Part shown: positions 36,920 to 45,769 of the stretch, piece after piece
Layout of the letters: every line of letters begins with the position of its first letter
Numbering within the stretch: position 1 is the first letter of the stretch
Origin: Planctomycetota bacterium
GTDB taxonomy: Bacteria > Planctomycetota > PUPC01 > JACPCR01
NCBI GenBank assembly: GCA_027625095.1
Contig: JAQBXN010000027.1
Span: 1-64,000, forward strand
Direction: 5' to 3'
Length of the DNA: 64,000 nt
The notes under the pieces: model-generated
What the model saw: the letters and a program-made list of their open reading frames with translations, nothing else
Database searches by the model: none
Told to the model about the DNA's origin: nothing
Translations under genes and position numbers: made by a program

Positions 36920-37024
36920 GGTTGGAGTAACGGCTTTAACCGGGTTTGGATTTTTGAAGAACACAATTCTGTTTGACTCGCATGGCATACGTTGCAGAAC
37001 CCGGCTAAAGCCGTTACTCCAACC
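36920..37024. repeat. Inverted repeat, 27-nt arms (26/27 identical)
   Basis: ggttggagtaacggctttaaccgggtt (36920-36946) / aacccggctaaagccgttactccaacc (36998-37024). Confidence 0.9.
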
Positions 37025-37057
37025 TTGTTTTTGCTGGTCCTGATTCCCCATTTCCCC

Positions 37058-38566
37058 ATGCATCGTTTCACCGAACGCTACCGCACCGTCATTGAAAAAG
37101 CATCGGGCGTCGCCGAGCCGCGGCTGAACTATCGCGGCATGCAAATTCGTGAACGTGTGGTGCGGTGCATCTGGTACGGCCAATATTTAGCTGCCGACTC
37201 TTTAACCACCGTCGATGGCGAATCAGTTCGGGTGGTCACGCCCGGATGGTGGAATGTGGAATCAGGCCCGGATTTTTTCAAAGCCGAACTGGTCTTCGGT
37301 GACGGCGAAGTTCAGCGTGGCGATGTTGAAATCCATCTGGAGCCATCCGGCTGGTACCAGCACAGTCATCAGGACGACCCTGCGTATAACAATGTCCTCT
37401 TACATGTGGTGCTTTGGAATGACAGCGATGATGACTTCATCGTGAATCAGGCCGGCCAGCCCATTCGACAGCTCGTCATTGAAGACAACATAGAAGGCGA
37501 TTTGACAGAGCTGCTCAGTGTCCTCGATCAGGGCGATTTCCCTCGGCCGGAGGGGGCTACAGCAGGGCTTTGCCATCAGTATCTTGAGGAGGGTACGGTG
37601 AGCGAAGGGTGGGTGGGTGATTTCCTCGATAATGCGGGAGATGAACGCATCCTCCGTAAGGCTCAGTACTTTGGCTATCGAGCAAAAATCGTCGGAGAAG
37701 ACCAGATTTTTTATGAACTCCTCATGCAGGCCCTTGGCTACAAAAAGAACAAGCAGCCTTTTGAGGAACTCGCCCGCGAAGCCACGCTGAAGAAGCTCCG
37801 CAATGTACTTCCTTCCGGTGTGAAAGCCGTCCAGGCCGCGCTTTACCATGCAGCAGGCTTTATGCCCCTCGAGCAATTTCTTCCGGGGATGCCTGATCGT
37901 GAAACTTATGAACTGGTCAGGGAATACCGGGAGGAACTTACCACCACAACAGGCATCGAATCGAATGCGCTTGAGGCCTCCTGGAACTTCTCAGGGACAC
38001 GTCCGGTAAACTTCCCCCAACGTCGCATCGCGGGCGTGGCCCATTTTATTCATCGTTACCACGACGACGGATTGCTCAACAGCGTTCGCCAGGCTTTGCC
38101 ACAGGCAATTGTTCAAAAGGATGGTTTCCTGGTTCGGAAAGATATCGGGCAGATCATGAAAGCTGTCGATTCCATGTTTGCTGATCTCAAGGATCCTTAC
38201 TGGGGCCTGCGCTGTAAATTCGGCGGCAAGGAAACGAAGGCTCCGATGCGTCTGATCGGCAAGGAAAGGGTGGAGATCATTCTCATAAACGTCCTCCTGC
38301 CGGCACTGCTGGAGATGGCTCGCAAAGACCGGGATGAACGTCTGGAATCGTTCCTCCATCAGCTCTACGACCAGATGCCGCCGCTGCCGGAATCGAGCGT
38401 CACCCGCTTCATGGTGGATCGGGTGCTCGGAGGATCGGAGAGAGCGAAACGCCTGATCACAAACGCCCGCCGCCAGCAGGGCCTTTACCAATTATTCAAT
38501 GACTTTGAACGCGATGATCGCAGTTGCCAGGACTGCGCTTTCGCACGCGCAATGCTGATGACGTGA
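37058..38566 (+). CDS. DUF2851 family protein
   Basis: ERVVRCIWYGQYL...GWWNVESGPDFFKAELVFGDGEVQRGDVEIHLEPSGWYQHSHQDDPAYNNVLLHVVLWND. Confidence 0.85.
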   Translation: MHRFTERYRTVIEKASGVAEPRLNYRGMQIRERVVRCIWYGQYLAADSLTTVDGESVRVVTPGWWNVESGPDFFKAELVFGDGEVQRGDVEIHLEPSGWYQHSHQDDPAYNNVLLHVVLWNDSDDDFIVNQAGQPIRQLVIEDNIEGDLTELLSVLDQGDFPRPEGATAGLCHQYLEEGTVSEGWVGDFLDNAGDERILRKAQYFGYRAKIVGEDQIFYELLMQALGYKKNKQPFEELAREATLKKLRNVLPSGVKAVQAALYHAAGFMPLEQFLPGMPDRETYELVREYREELTTTTGIESNALEASWNFSGTRPVNFPQRRIAGVAHFIHRYHDDGLLNSVRQALPQAIVQKDGFLVRKDIGQIMKAVDSMFADLKDPYWGLRCKFGGKETKAPMRLIGKERVEIILINVLLPALLEMARKDRDERLESFLHQLYDQMPPLPESSVTRFMVDRVLGGSERAKRLITNARRQQGLYQLFNDFERDDRSCQDCAFARAMLMT

Positions 38567-38597
38567 TGTTACAACTTTCCGAAAACAGGACACAAAC

Positions 38598-41500
38598 ATG
38601 AATTCACGACCTCCCTTCTCCATTCTGATTCTGCCGGCCTGCCTCTCAGTCCTGCATGCCGAAAGCTTTCAGCCCAGTCAGCCGCAGAACATTCCTTCCG
38701 ATGCATGGCAAACGTCTGGAGAGGGCGTCAAAGAGGGCGATAGCGAATTCGTGCAGAAGGGCAGGGCAGCTTTCACCTTATCACTGGCTGATACTCGCTC
38801 CCCCAATTATTTGCTTCGTGGCGAATTCCTCCTGCCTGAACCTGGTGCGTCGTTTTCAGTAGCCGGTGGTATTCAGGAGGTTGACGGAAAAACACTTTCG
38901 GCCCGTGGGAATATTGCCCTGATGGGTGACGGTAAGACTTTGAGATTGGGGCGTGAAAAGCCACAAATCGAAAATGTCACGACTGCCTGGCAGCCATTCG
39001 AACTTGGCCGTATCGGTAAAACTGCGCAGATTTCATTGGCAGGGATGGCCGTCCCGGCAAACCCGCTTCCCTCGGCGGGAGGCGGTTGCTCGGTCACTCT
39101 AATTAAGGGTGCAAGAGTCAGGAATCTGTCTGTTCTGTCACTGCCCACTGGCTTTTTTCCGCTGTCAATGCAAGACAAGGCTAATACAAACGTCAGCTAC
39201 CTGGAATCATTACCCAGGGGAATGAATTCTTTCAGAGACATCCCATTTCTCTTCTCTGATAAGGCAGAGGCCAACGCCCTCGACGTGGCGTCCTCTATGA
39301 GCGGGCTGAAAGAACCCATTCGGCTCAAGTACACTTACCTTCATCAAAATGGCACAAACGCGAACGGCCGAATTGTGCTGCCTGTCCCCGGTGACCAGTA
39401 CTCCGCGCTGCATCTGGTTGCATTCTCCGGCAGTCGGGATGGTCATGTGCCGCGGATGACGGTGAGTATTGGTTACTTCGGTGGCGCTTCCGGTATTCTG
39501 CATCACCAGGTTGTTGCCGTACCGGAACTCGGCGGGAAAGACAAAGTTCCGTTCCTCGAAGCAAGCATCCTGGTCAAGCTCAAGGACGGTAAGAGTGGTT
39601 ATCTGCACTACCTGCGAGTCCCGATGCCGCAGAGTGGCAACGTTCGTGAGTTTGAATCTCTAAGCATCGAGTTCACACGCGACATCAATGTTCACCTCCC
39701 TGTCCCCGACCCGTTCGAGTTTGGTAATCTGCCTGCAGGGAAGCCCAGTGACGTTCATCTGCTTGCAGCAACTCTTGAGAGTTCACCGCTGCTGTTTACC
39801 CACATTTCCGATGAGCCGGGGAATGTCTTTTCCGACAAACAGAAAGCGATATTCAAGTGCGCCGTGACGAACCGCGGAAAGGAGAAGATATCTGCACGAG
39901 TCTTCGCCAACTGTTCGGGGCCGGGCACGGGCGAACAGCATGGAATTGACCATAAGGCGTGGACCGAAGACATAAAAATCGAGATCGGTCCGGGTGAGAC
40001 AAGAGAAGTTCCGCTCGATGTTACACCCGAGAGGCGAGGCTGGTACTCTTGCGCGATTGGCGTCGAAGCGGATGGCCGAGTCCTTCAGCAGCGCGATACC
40101 ACATTCGCCGTTCTTGCCCCGGATACGCGCAAGGCAAAAGAGGACTCACCGTTCGGCGTCTGGGCCTTCTGGTTGCCGCACAGTGTGAAATTTGGCGGCC
40201 AGAAACAGATCGACGATATCGCCAGTCTGATTCAGAAAGGCGGCTGGCGTTGGACCTACGGCGGCAGGCCTGTAGTAAGTCGCAACAATAAGCCGGAAGA
40301 CACAACCCAGGCGATGCACCGCATAAAGGATATTTATGGCATCACCCTGACTCTTCAGAGCCCGCCTAATGGTTATCAGCGTGGTGAAGGCTGGTTTGAC
40401 GAAACGGAGTTTGAGAAGCAGGTCATTCCCTGGTTGAAGACCTCACAGGAGAATCGAATCGATAACTACTACAAAGTGATGCACGAATCGCGATCTTCTA
40501 CAGACATCGTCCGACGCGTCAGCGAGACCCTTGGCGGCAGCGAGTACGACATGCCCGATGCTGAAAAGGAAAAACTCAAAAAGCAGTTCGAGAACGTGAA
40601 GAAATATTGTGCTGCAATCAAGAAGGCAGATCCGCAGGCCAAAATTGTCCTGATTAACGATTATCCGTCCGTCGGCATTGAATTCATGAAGCTTGGCATG
40701 CCTGCCGAGTACTTCGATGCCTGGGGAAGCGAAGGCGCCATGTTCATGCGTCAGCCAGAACGTCAGCCGGACTGGCTCTGCCTGCTCGGGCAGGTGAATA
40801 TATGGAAACGTGCTCAAAAGAAATACGGCTACAGCAAACCGGTCTGGTTTACCGAGGCACTCTATCACGGCACGAACCCGGGTAACCTTACCCTGCACCA
40901 GCAGGCCGTCATAGGCGTCCGCGAAGCCATGCTGGCTCTGGCAAACGGCATTGAACGTCTTGCCTCATGTGGCTTGATTAAAGACTCGTCCGATGACTAT
41001 CACTGGAGCAACTGGGGCGCAGGTGGTTACTGCTACCGCGAGCCTGAGATCAATCCAAAACCGAGTTACGCTATGTTTGCCTGGCTTACACAACTCCTCG
41101 ACCAGGCCAGGCCCGCCGGCTTCGTCAAGAGCGACAGCGATGTCCTTCACGTCCTTGACTTTGAGAAAAAGGACGGCTCACACATCTATCCAATCTGGAT
41201 CGTTCGAGGCCTCCACCAGGTCCAACTTGCTATCTCCGGCAGCCCTCAGGTATTCGATGCGTTCGGTAATGTCCTGAACGTAAAGACGCAGGAAGGCGTT
41301 CTCTCCCTCGAAATTTCAGATACACCGGTTTACATCACCGGAGCGACCGTTTCCGGGGTAGTCAGCAACGAGCCTGTTGAACAAGAATCGAAGACTCTTC
41401 CGAACGTGCTGAAATTTGAGAGCACCAGGTTCCAGGTTGTCCAGGCAGCCAATCCAATCCTTGATAACGATTGGGCCGTGCCACGCCTGAAGGGGACGTT

Positions 41501-42215
41501 CGATCTGTCTACACCGGCTGAAGACGGGGTATCTTGCCTGAAGGTAGAACTGCAGGATGACGATGACGCGCGGAAACTCCTGCCACGCTACGTAGAACTC
41601 GCCCTTCCGCAGCCTCTCGAACTGACCGGCCGCCCAATCCAGTTCTCACTCCGGATGAAGGGCAACGGGGGCTGGGGCCGGGTGATGTTCGAACTTGCCG
41701 ACGCAAAAGGACGCATTTGGACCTCCTGCGGAAACCAGTATTCGGGCGCTTCCAATTCTTCGGACAACAAGGGGACTTCCTGGATCAACTTTGAAGGCTG
41801 GAACACCATCACCATGCCGCTGCCTGGCCAGTATCCCGGCGACGACCAATTCGTTCATCGTCCACACAAATTCGACTGGTGGCCCACCAATACTCCTGAG
41901 GCTATCGAGATCGAAAAGACCTATCAGGAGTCATTGAAAAAACACGAGGTCGCGCTCAAGGAACACGAGATCGCATTGCAAGCCTACGAGGCCCTGAAAG
42001 CGAAAGCCCTTGAAGAAAAGAAGCCTATCCCAGTCCCCCCCAAGGCGCCCGGCGGCCCACGGAAGCCGCATCCTGGCCATGAGCCCGTCGATTACCCGAT
42101 TAAACTGACCAAGGTCATTGTCTCGATGCGACCGCACATTCTGTATGTGGACGAAGAACGGCCTGTAAAGAACCGTTCCGTGTATCTGGACTGGCTGAGT
42201 GTGGAAGGGGAGTGA
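38598..42215 (+). CDS. Large secreted protein with putative TIM-barrel glycoside-hydrolase-like core and C-terminal jelly-roll-like domain
   Basis: Signal peptide; APDTRKAKEDSPFGVWAFWLPH...KPVWFTEALYHGTNPGNLTLHQQAVIGVREAMLALANGIERL; sugar-binding-like C-terminus. Confidence 0.6.
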   Translation: MNSRPPFSILILPACLSVLHAESFQPSQPQNIPSDAWQTSGEGVKEGDSEFVQKGRAAFTLSLADTRSPNYLLRGEFLLPEPGASFSVAGGIQEVDGKTLSARGNIALMGDGKTLRLGREKPQIENVTTAWQPFELGRIGKTAQISLAGMAVPANPLPSAGGGCSVTLIKGARVRNLSVLSLPTGFFPLSMQDKANTNVSYLESLPRGMNSFRDIPFLFSDKAEANALDVASSMSGLKEPIRLKYTYLHQNGTNANGRIVLPVPGDQYSALHLVAFSGSRDGHVPRMTVSIGYFGGASGILHHQVVAVPELGGKDKVPFLEASILVKLKDGKSGYLHYLRVPMPQSGNVREFESLSIEFTRDINVHLPVPDPFEFGNLPAGKPSDVHLLAATLESSPLLFTHISDEPGNVFSDKQKAIFKCAVTNRGKEKISARVFANCSGPGTGEQHGIDHKAWTEDIKIEIGPGETREVPLDVTPERRGWYSCAIGVEADGRVLQQRDTTFAVLAPDTRKAKEDSPFGVWAFWLPHSVKFGGQKQIDDIASLIQKGGWRWTYGGRPVVSRNNKPEDTTQAMHRIKDIYGITLTLQSPPNGYQRGEGWFDETEFEKQVIPWLKTSQENRIDNYYKVMHESRSSTDIVRRVSETLGGSEYDMPDAEKEKLKKQFENVKKYCAAIKKADPQAKIVLINDYPSVGIEFMKLGMPAEYFDAWGSEGAMFMRQPERQPDWLCLLGQVNIWKRAQKKYGYSKPVWFTEALYHGTNPGNLTLHQQAVIGVREAMLALANGIERLASCGLIKDSSDDYHWSNWGAGGYCYREPEINPKPSYAMFAWLTQLLDQARPAGFVKSDSDVLHVLDFEKKDGSHIYPIWIVRGLHQVQLAISGSPQVFDAFGNVLNVKTQEGVLSLEISDTPVYITGATVSGVVSNEPVEQESKTLPNVLKFESTRFQVVQAANPILDNDWAVPRLKGTFDLSTPAEDGVSCLKVELQDDDDARKLLPRYVELALPQPLELTGRPIQFSLRMKGNGGWGRVMFELADAKGRIWTSCGNQYSGASNSSDNKGTSWINFEGWNTITMPLPGQYPGDDQFVHRPHKFDWWPTNTPEAIEIEKTYQESLKKHEVALKEHEIALQAYEALKAKALEEKKPIPVPPKAPGGPRKPHPGHEPVDYPIKLTKVIVSMRPHILYVDEERPVKNRSVYLDWLSVEGE

Positions 42216-42393
42216 CGTATTTCGTGCCTACATTCTGGCGGTATGGAGAGCCATCGTGCCCAAAACCCAAGACCTGGGAGGTCCTGACAGACCGAGCCGG
42301 GAGGGATGTTCCGAATTCTTGCCAGTCAAGGCGGTCGGTGAAAGCAGGTAGCCCCGCGCTGTCGCCCTGATCTGTACCTCGAATTTTGTCTTG

Positions 42394-44580
42394 CTAAGCC
42401 GAACTCTCATGACATTCTCGTGGGGCCAGGAAAAGAATCGCATCGTGTGTCAGGGCTTTCAAATTCGAGATGTGAACTGAGACTGGATTCTCAGAGTGAA
42501 CTACATGTCGCTCCAGAAGCACAAATCCTCCTCTCTTGAGTGCAAGTGTTAATGCAGACCAAGCTTTGGGATTCCAGTGATGAAAGGTAAATACGAGTCT
42601 GCCTCTGTCCTTCTTCAATACTCGATGGCACTCAGCGAAGATACCCCCAAGCAAATCGGCGTATTCAATATCCTGCCGGCTATTCTGACCGACGGCGGAA
42701 TCTTTGAGTGCGTAATCCCAGTTGGCTTCATTGGGTAAAAGTCTTTTCAACCAAACCCGAAAAAAAGCAGCGAGGTCACTGTATTGAACACTGTCGAAAT
42801 AGGGTGGGTCCGTGACTACATAGTCTACTGAGTCTGAGTCGAGTTTAAGAGAGACAGACGAGCCCTGAAGCATTAAGAACCGACGACTATCTTTCTTCAG
42901 GGCTGACTGTCGCTTAACCTCTTGACCGTAATCCACCTCGCCATCAATGGAGACGGTTTCTGCCGAGCCATTGTTTATGTATCTCTCTTTCGGCAAATTC
43001 GCCCATTTCTTGCCTTTCCTGATTCTACTTCTGAACAGATTCTGCAGGGTGCCGGAAACAGACGCGGGATTAACCGGGTTATTTTCGAGAGCGGTGTACG
43101 GGAATGAATAGGCATGGTGAGAAAAGGTATGACGAATTGCCCCAGGACGATTCTTGGCCCCGCCCTTATAGCCGCAAAGCATACAATTGAACTCCAGTGA
43201 CGTAGAAACGAGCAAGGCCAGACTCATCCTGGCGCCCGGTTCAATTGACTGAAGAATATCGTTGGCCTCCGCAAGATAGAGTAATTGCCGGCTGGAAAAT
43301 AAATCCAGGTAGCTCGTTATGTTTCTCCGGACAAGGTCACGGGACTTCGGCCCTTGAATGATTTTAAAGTCCCTTTCGTCTCCGAGGTCCAGTTTGAGTC
43401 GCTGCTTGTCAGCCTCGCGGGTGAGGGCCAGGTCTCTCTCGGAAGGTGGTTTGAAGAAGAGCCCGTGATGGCTGCACTCGCCAACTATGGCGATGGGCTC
43501 GAACCGTGCATAGTAAGGCGCATCTGTGGGCTCCTTGAATGGCTCATCACACATTGAACACGACTGAGTTCCCTTTGTCTTGATGGGCGGCTTTGGAGAA
43601 CCTGACGCCTTGAGGATTTCGCCTCTATTGGAAATATTGTGAGTTTCGGGACATATCTCAATGTTTGTGTCGTCACTCTCCTGACGGAGAACGGTCGAAT
43701 CCAGGAAGAGCGCAGGGCCACACTTACAGGTTCTCTTCGCCGCATAGAGGGTGAATCGGCAATCGACATCGTTAGGGCAGAAAGAACATTGGGTTTTGAA
43801 GAACTGGCTCAACCGCGAATTCAACGCCTCAAAAAATACGCTGAAGGCTTTCTCCAGATCACGAAGCGAGATATCCGAAAGTGTGGCCTTTGCCTGCAAG
43901 ACAGGAATGGGGTCAATATCCGCCCCGATCACGTTGGCGCCCAATCGAATCGCTTCATGGACCGTGGTGCCTCCGCCCATCATGGGATCGAGGATAATTT
44001 TCCCTTCAAGACCGCCAGGAGTGTAGTAGTCCCTTTTAGCCTCATCTTCGACGAGATGCTTCAGAATCATACGGAAAGTGCTTCCGCATCTTCTAGCCCA
44101 CCACTTGTGAAGATAAGTGTTCGGCCGATAGAGATGTTTGTTATAGGATTCAAACTTGGCGATGGAATTGGCCAGTTCCGCGTCAAATCCTGCCGCCACC
44201 CTCGCCGACTCCGTTAGACTCCACAAGTATGCTTGGGCTGGATCGTTTATGACGAATCCGTTGACTTGCTCGGCGCTTGTGATTCGTCTGGCAATCTCCC
44301 GTGCTGCCGCTACCTGTGCTGCCTTTGCACCCGTCAAACCTTTTACCCCCATCAATTCTTCAAGGGGCGCCTCGGACAACGCGCCCAGGCTGCCGAACCG
44401 CTTCAGAAGTTGCTTAGCCAAGTTGACCGCGCTACCTCCCGGAACACCAACTCGAATCAGAATTGCAAGGAGTTCAGCGTCAGAGACGGTCTGAGGACCC
44501 TTTTTCAGCAATTTTTCTCGCGGACTAGTCTCCCTGGACCGGGAAGAAATTCCGACCGAATTCTTCTGCTTCTTCGACAA
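42394..44580 (-). CDS. RadC N-terminal (HhH) domain fused to zinc-ribbon-containing DNA methylase
   Basis: TTG start at 44580 preceded by AGGAG-8 nt; PREKLLKKGPQTVSDAELLAILIRVGVPGGSAVNLAKQLLKRFGSLGALSEAPLEELMGVKGLTGAKAAQVAAAREIARRI (RadC_N) then YRPNTYLHKWWARR, IILDPMMGGGTTVHEAIRLGANVIGADIDP, DYVVTDPPYFDSVQYSDLAAFFRVWLKR. Confidence 0.85.
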   Translation of the reverse strand: MSKKQKNSVGISSRSRETSPREKLLKKGPQTVSDAELLAILIRVGVPGGSAVNLAKQLLKRFGSLGALSEAPLEELMGVKGLTGAKAAQVAAAREIARRITSAEQVNGFVINDPAQAYLWSLTESARVAAGFDAELANSIAKFESYNKHLYRPNTYLHKWWARRCGSTFRMILKHLVEDEAKRDYYTPGGLEGKIILDPMMGGGTTVHEAIRLGANVIGADIDPIPVLQAKATLSDISLRDLEKAFSVFFEALNSRLSQFFKTQCSFCPNDVDCRFTLYAAKRTCKCGPALFLDSTVLRQESDDTNIEICPETHNISNRGEILKASGSPKPPIKTKGTQSCSMCDEPFKEPTDAPYYARFEPIAIVGECSHHGLFFKPPSERDLALTREADKQRLKLDLGDERDFKIIQGPKSRDLVRRNITSYLDLFSSRQLLYLAEANDILQSIEPGARMSLALLVSTSLEFNCMLCGYKGGAKNRPGAIRHTFSHHAYSFPYTALENNPVNPASVSGTLQNLFRSRIRKGKKWANLPKERYINNGSAETVSIDGEVDYGQEVKRQSALKKDSRRFLMLQGSSVSLKLDSDSVDYVVTDPPYFDSVQYSDLAAFFRVWLKRLLPNEANWDYALKDSAVGQNSRQDIEYADLLGGIFAECHRVLKKDRGRLVFTFHHWNPKAWSALTLALKRGGFVLLERHVVHSENPVSVHISNLKALTHDAILFLAPRECHESSA

Positions 44581-44879
44581 TCTAGTTGCTCCTAAGAGGG
44601 GCGCGGGCTCTATCCAGTAGCCTCTGGAATGGCAAGCTTGAGGGTGGGTCTTATGGCCGCTGGCCGCGGTCCACAACACATGTAGAGCCGGAGAACGCGC
44701 TCCTTCCATCCCTTTGTATGATGAGCTAATATTGGCCACCATGTGGTCGCAGCGACTGCTAGGAAAGGAAACGCTTGTTCGGCGTGGGTAACACCTTCTT
44801 TCCAAAATGGTTTCCCCAGTGAACATTTGCGATTGGAGGCAAAGTGTCCCCCGATACTCACCGCGCCGCGCGGCTTCCC

Positions 44880-45250
44880 TTACTTCATTCCAAAGACATC
44901 CTTCAGGTAGATCTTGAATGAAGGTGAAGGCCGGAACAGCTTGCCTTCGGTGTTGTTGACGACGAGGAAAAGATAGAAGTCGGTGTCCGTGCGTAGGCCG
45001 GACGGCATCTGGGCTGGCTTGGGCTATGCGTTGCCGAGTTTCATGGCGCCTTTGCCGTCCTGGTAGGGACTCATCCAGATGTCGTAGCGTTTGGCGCCTT
45101 CTACTGGTTCGAAGTGGACGTAACAGCGGGTGCCGTCGGCTGTCTGATCGGGGAGCGTTGTTCGGGTGATGTCGGCGGAATCGAATGTGCCGCACTGGGC
45201 CATTTCTTCGATCGGATTGCCCAGTTCGGGGATGCCCTTCGGACGAGCAT
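44880..45250 (-). pseudogene. Decayed C-terminal fragment of an unidentified protein
   Basis: Minus frame PKGIPELGNPIEEMAQCGTFDSADITRTTLPDQTADGTRCYVHFEPVEGAKRYDIWMSPYQDGKGAMKLGNA*PKPAQMPSGLRTDTDFYLFLVVNNTEGKLFRPSPSFKIYLKDVFGMK* with one internal stop. Confidence 0.65.
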
Positions 45251-45432
45251 GCGGAGTCTGGACAGGCGGATCGTTTCGCGGGTCCTGTTCGGTTGCTTAC
45301 TCGGCGAGAAGATAGGCCAGGAGAACCTCGTCTTTCCTTGCGGGTATCGACGTCGCCCGCCGGAAGAATCCAAAGCATCTGACGTCATCCTGAAATGCTC
45401 CGGCGTTCGCTCACGGAGCATTACTTGGATAT

Positions 45433-45710
45433 TCAAAATTTAAAGGCGCCATTATCCCATCCTTTGGCCGACCGCTGACCCTGGCAGTCGAATGGGATGC
45501 TGAGGCCGTAGCGGTTCCTGAAATCGGCATAAGGAACTTTTTCTTAATGGGCGCTGTGCCCTGATCGAGAGTGGCGTCAACGTCATACACATTCGAGTCT
45601 TTCAACTTCAGGTCACTGGGGCCCGCTGCATTGATCAGTCCGATTTTGCCAGCACTTTCTGAATAACGGAGGTATGGCATTCGGATCCGACTATCTTCGC
45701 ACGAGTCTCA
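45433..45710 (-). pseudogene. Frameshifted C-terminal fragment resembling a parallel beta-helix (polysaccharide-lyase-like) protein
   Basis: Frame 1 MPYLRYSESAGKIGLINAAGPSDLKLKDSNVYDVDATLDQGTAPIKK, frame 2 VPYADFRNRYGLSIPFDCQGQRSAKGWDNGAFKF*; shift near a 5-A run at ~45533-45545. Confidence 0.6.
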
Positions 45711-45769
45711 AACTACCATGTTGGCCAGCGGTGCATATCCATTTCAGCAGCGACAAGAGGAGACATCCC

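Noticed and set aside
44610-44861. 83-aa minus-strand ORF upstream of the RadC-methylase fusion
   Set aside because: No domain or credible SD identified; possibly part of a dispersed intergenic repeat, but cannot be supported without a genome search.
42394-45378. Full 994-aa ORF as a single gene
   Set aside because: The first 266 codons are low-quality translation over intergenic and pseudogene sequence; the SD-preceded TTG at 44580 is the credible start.
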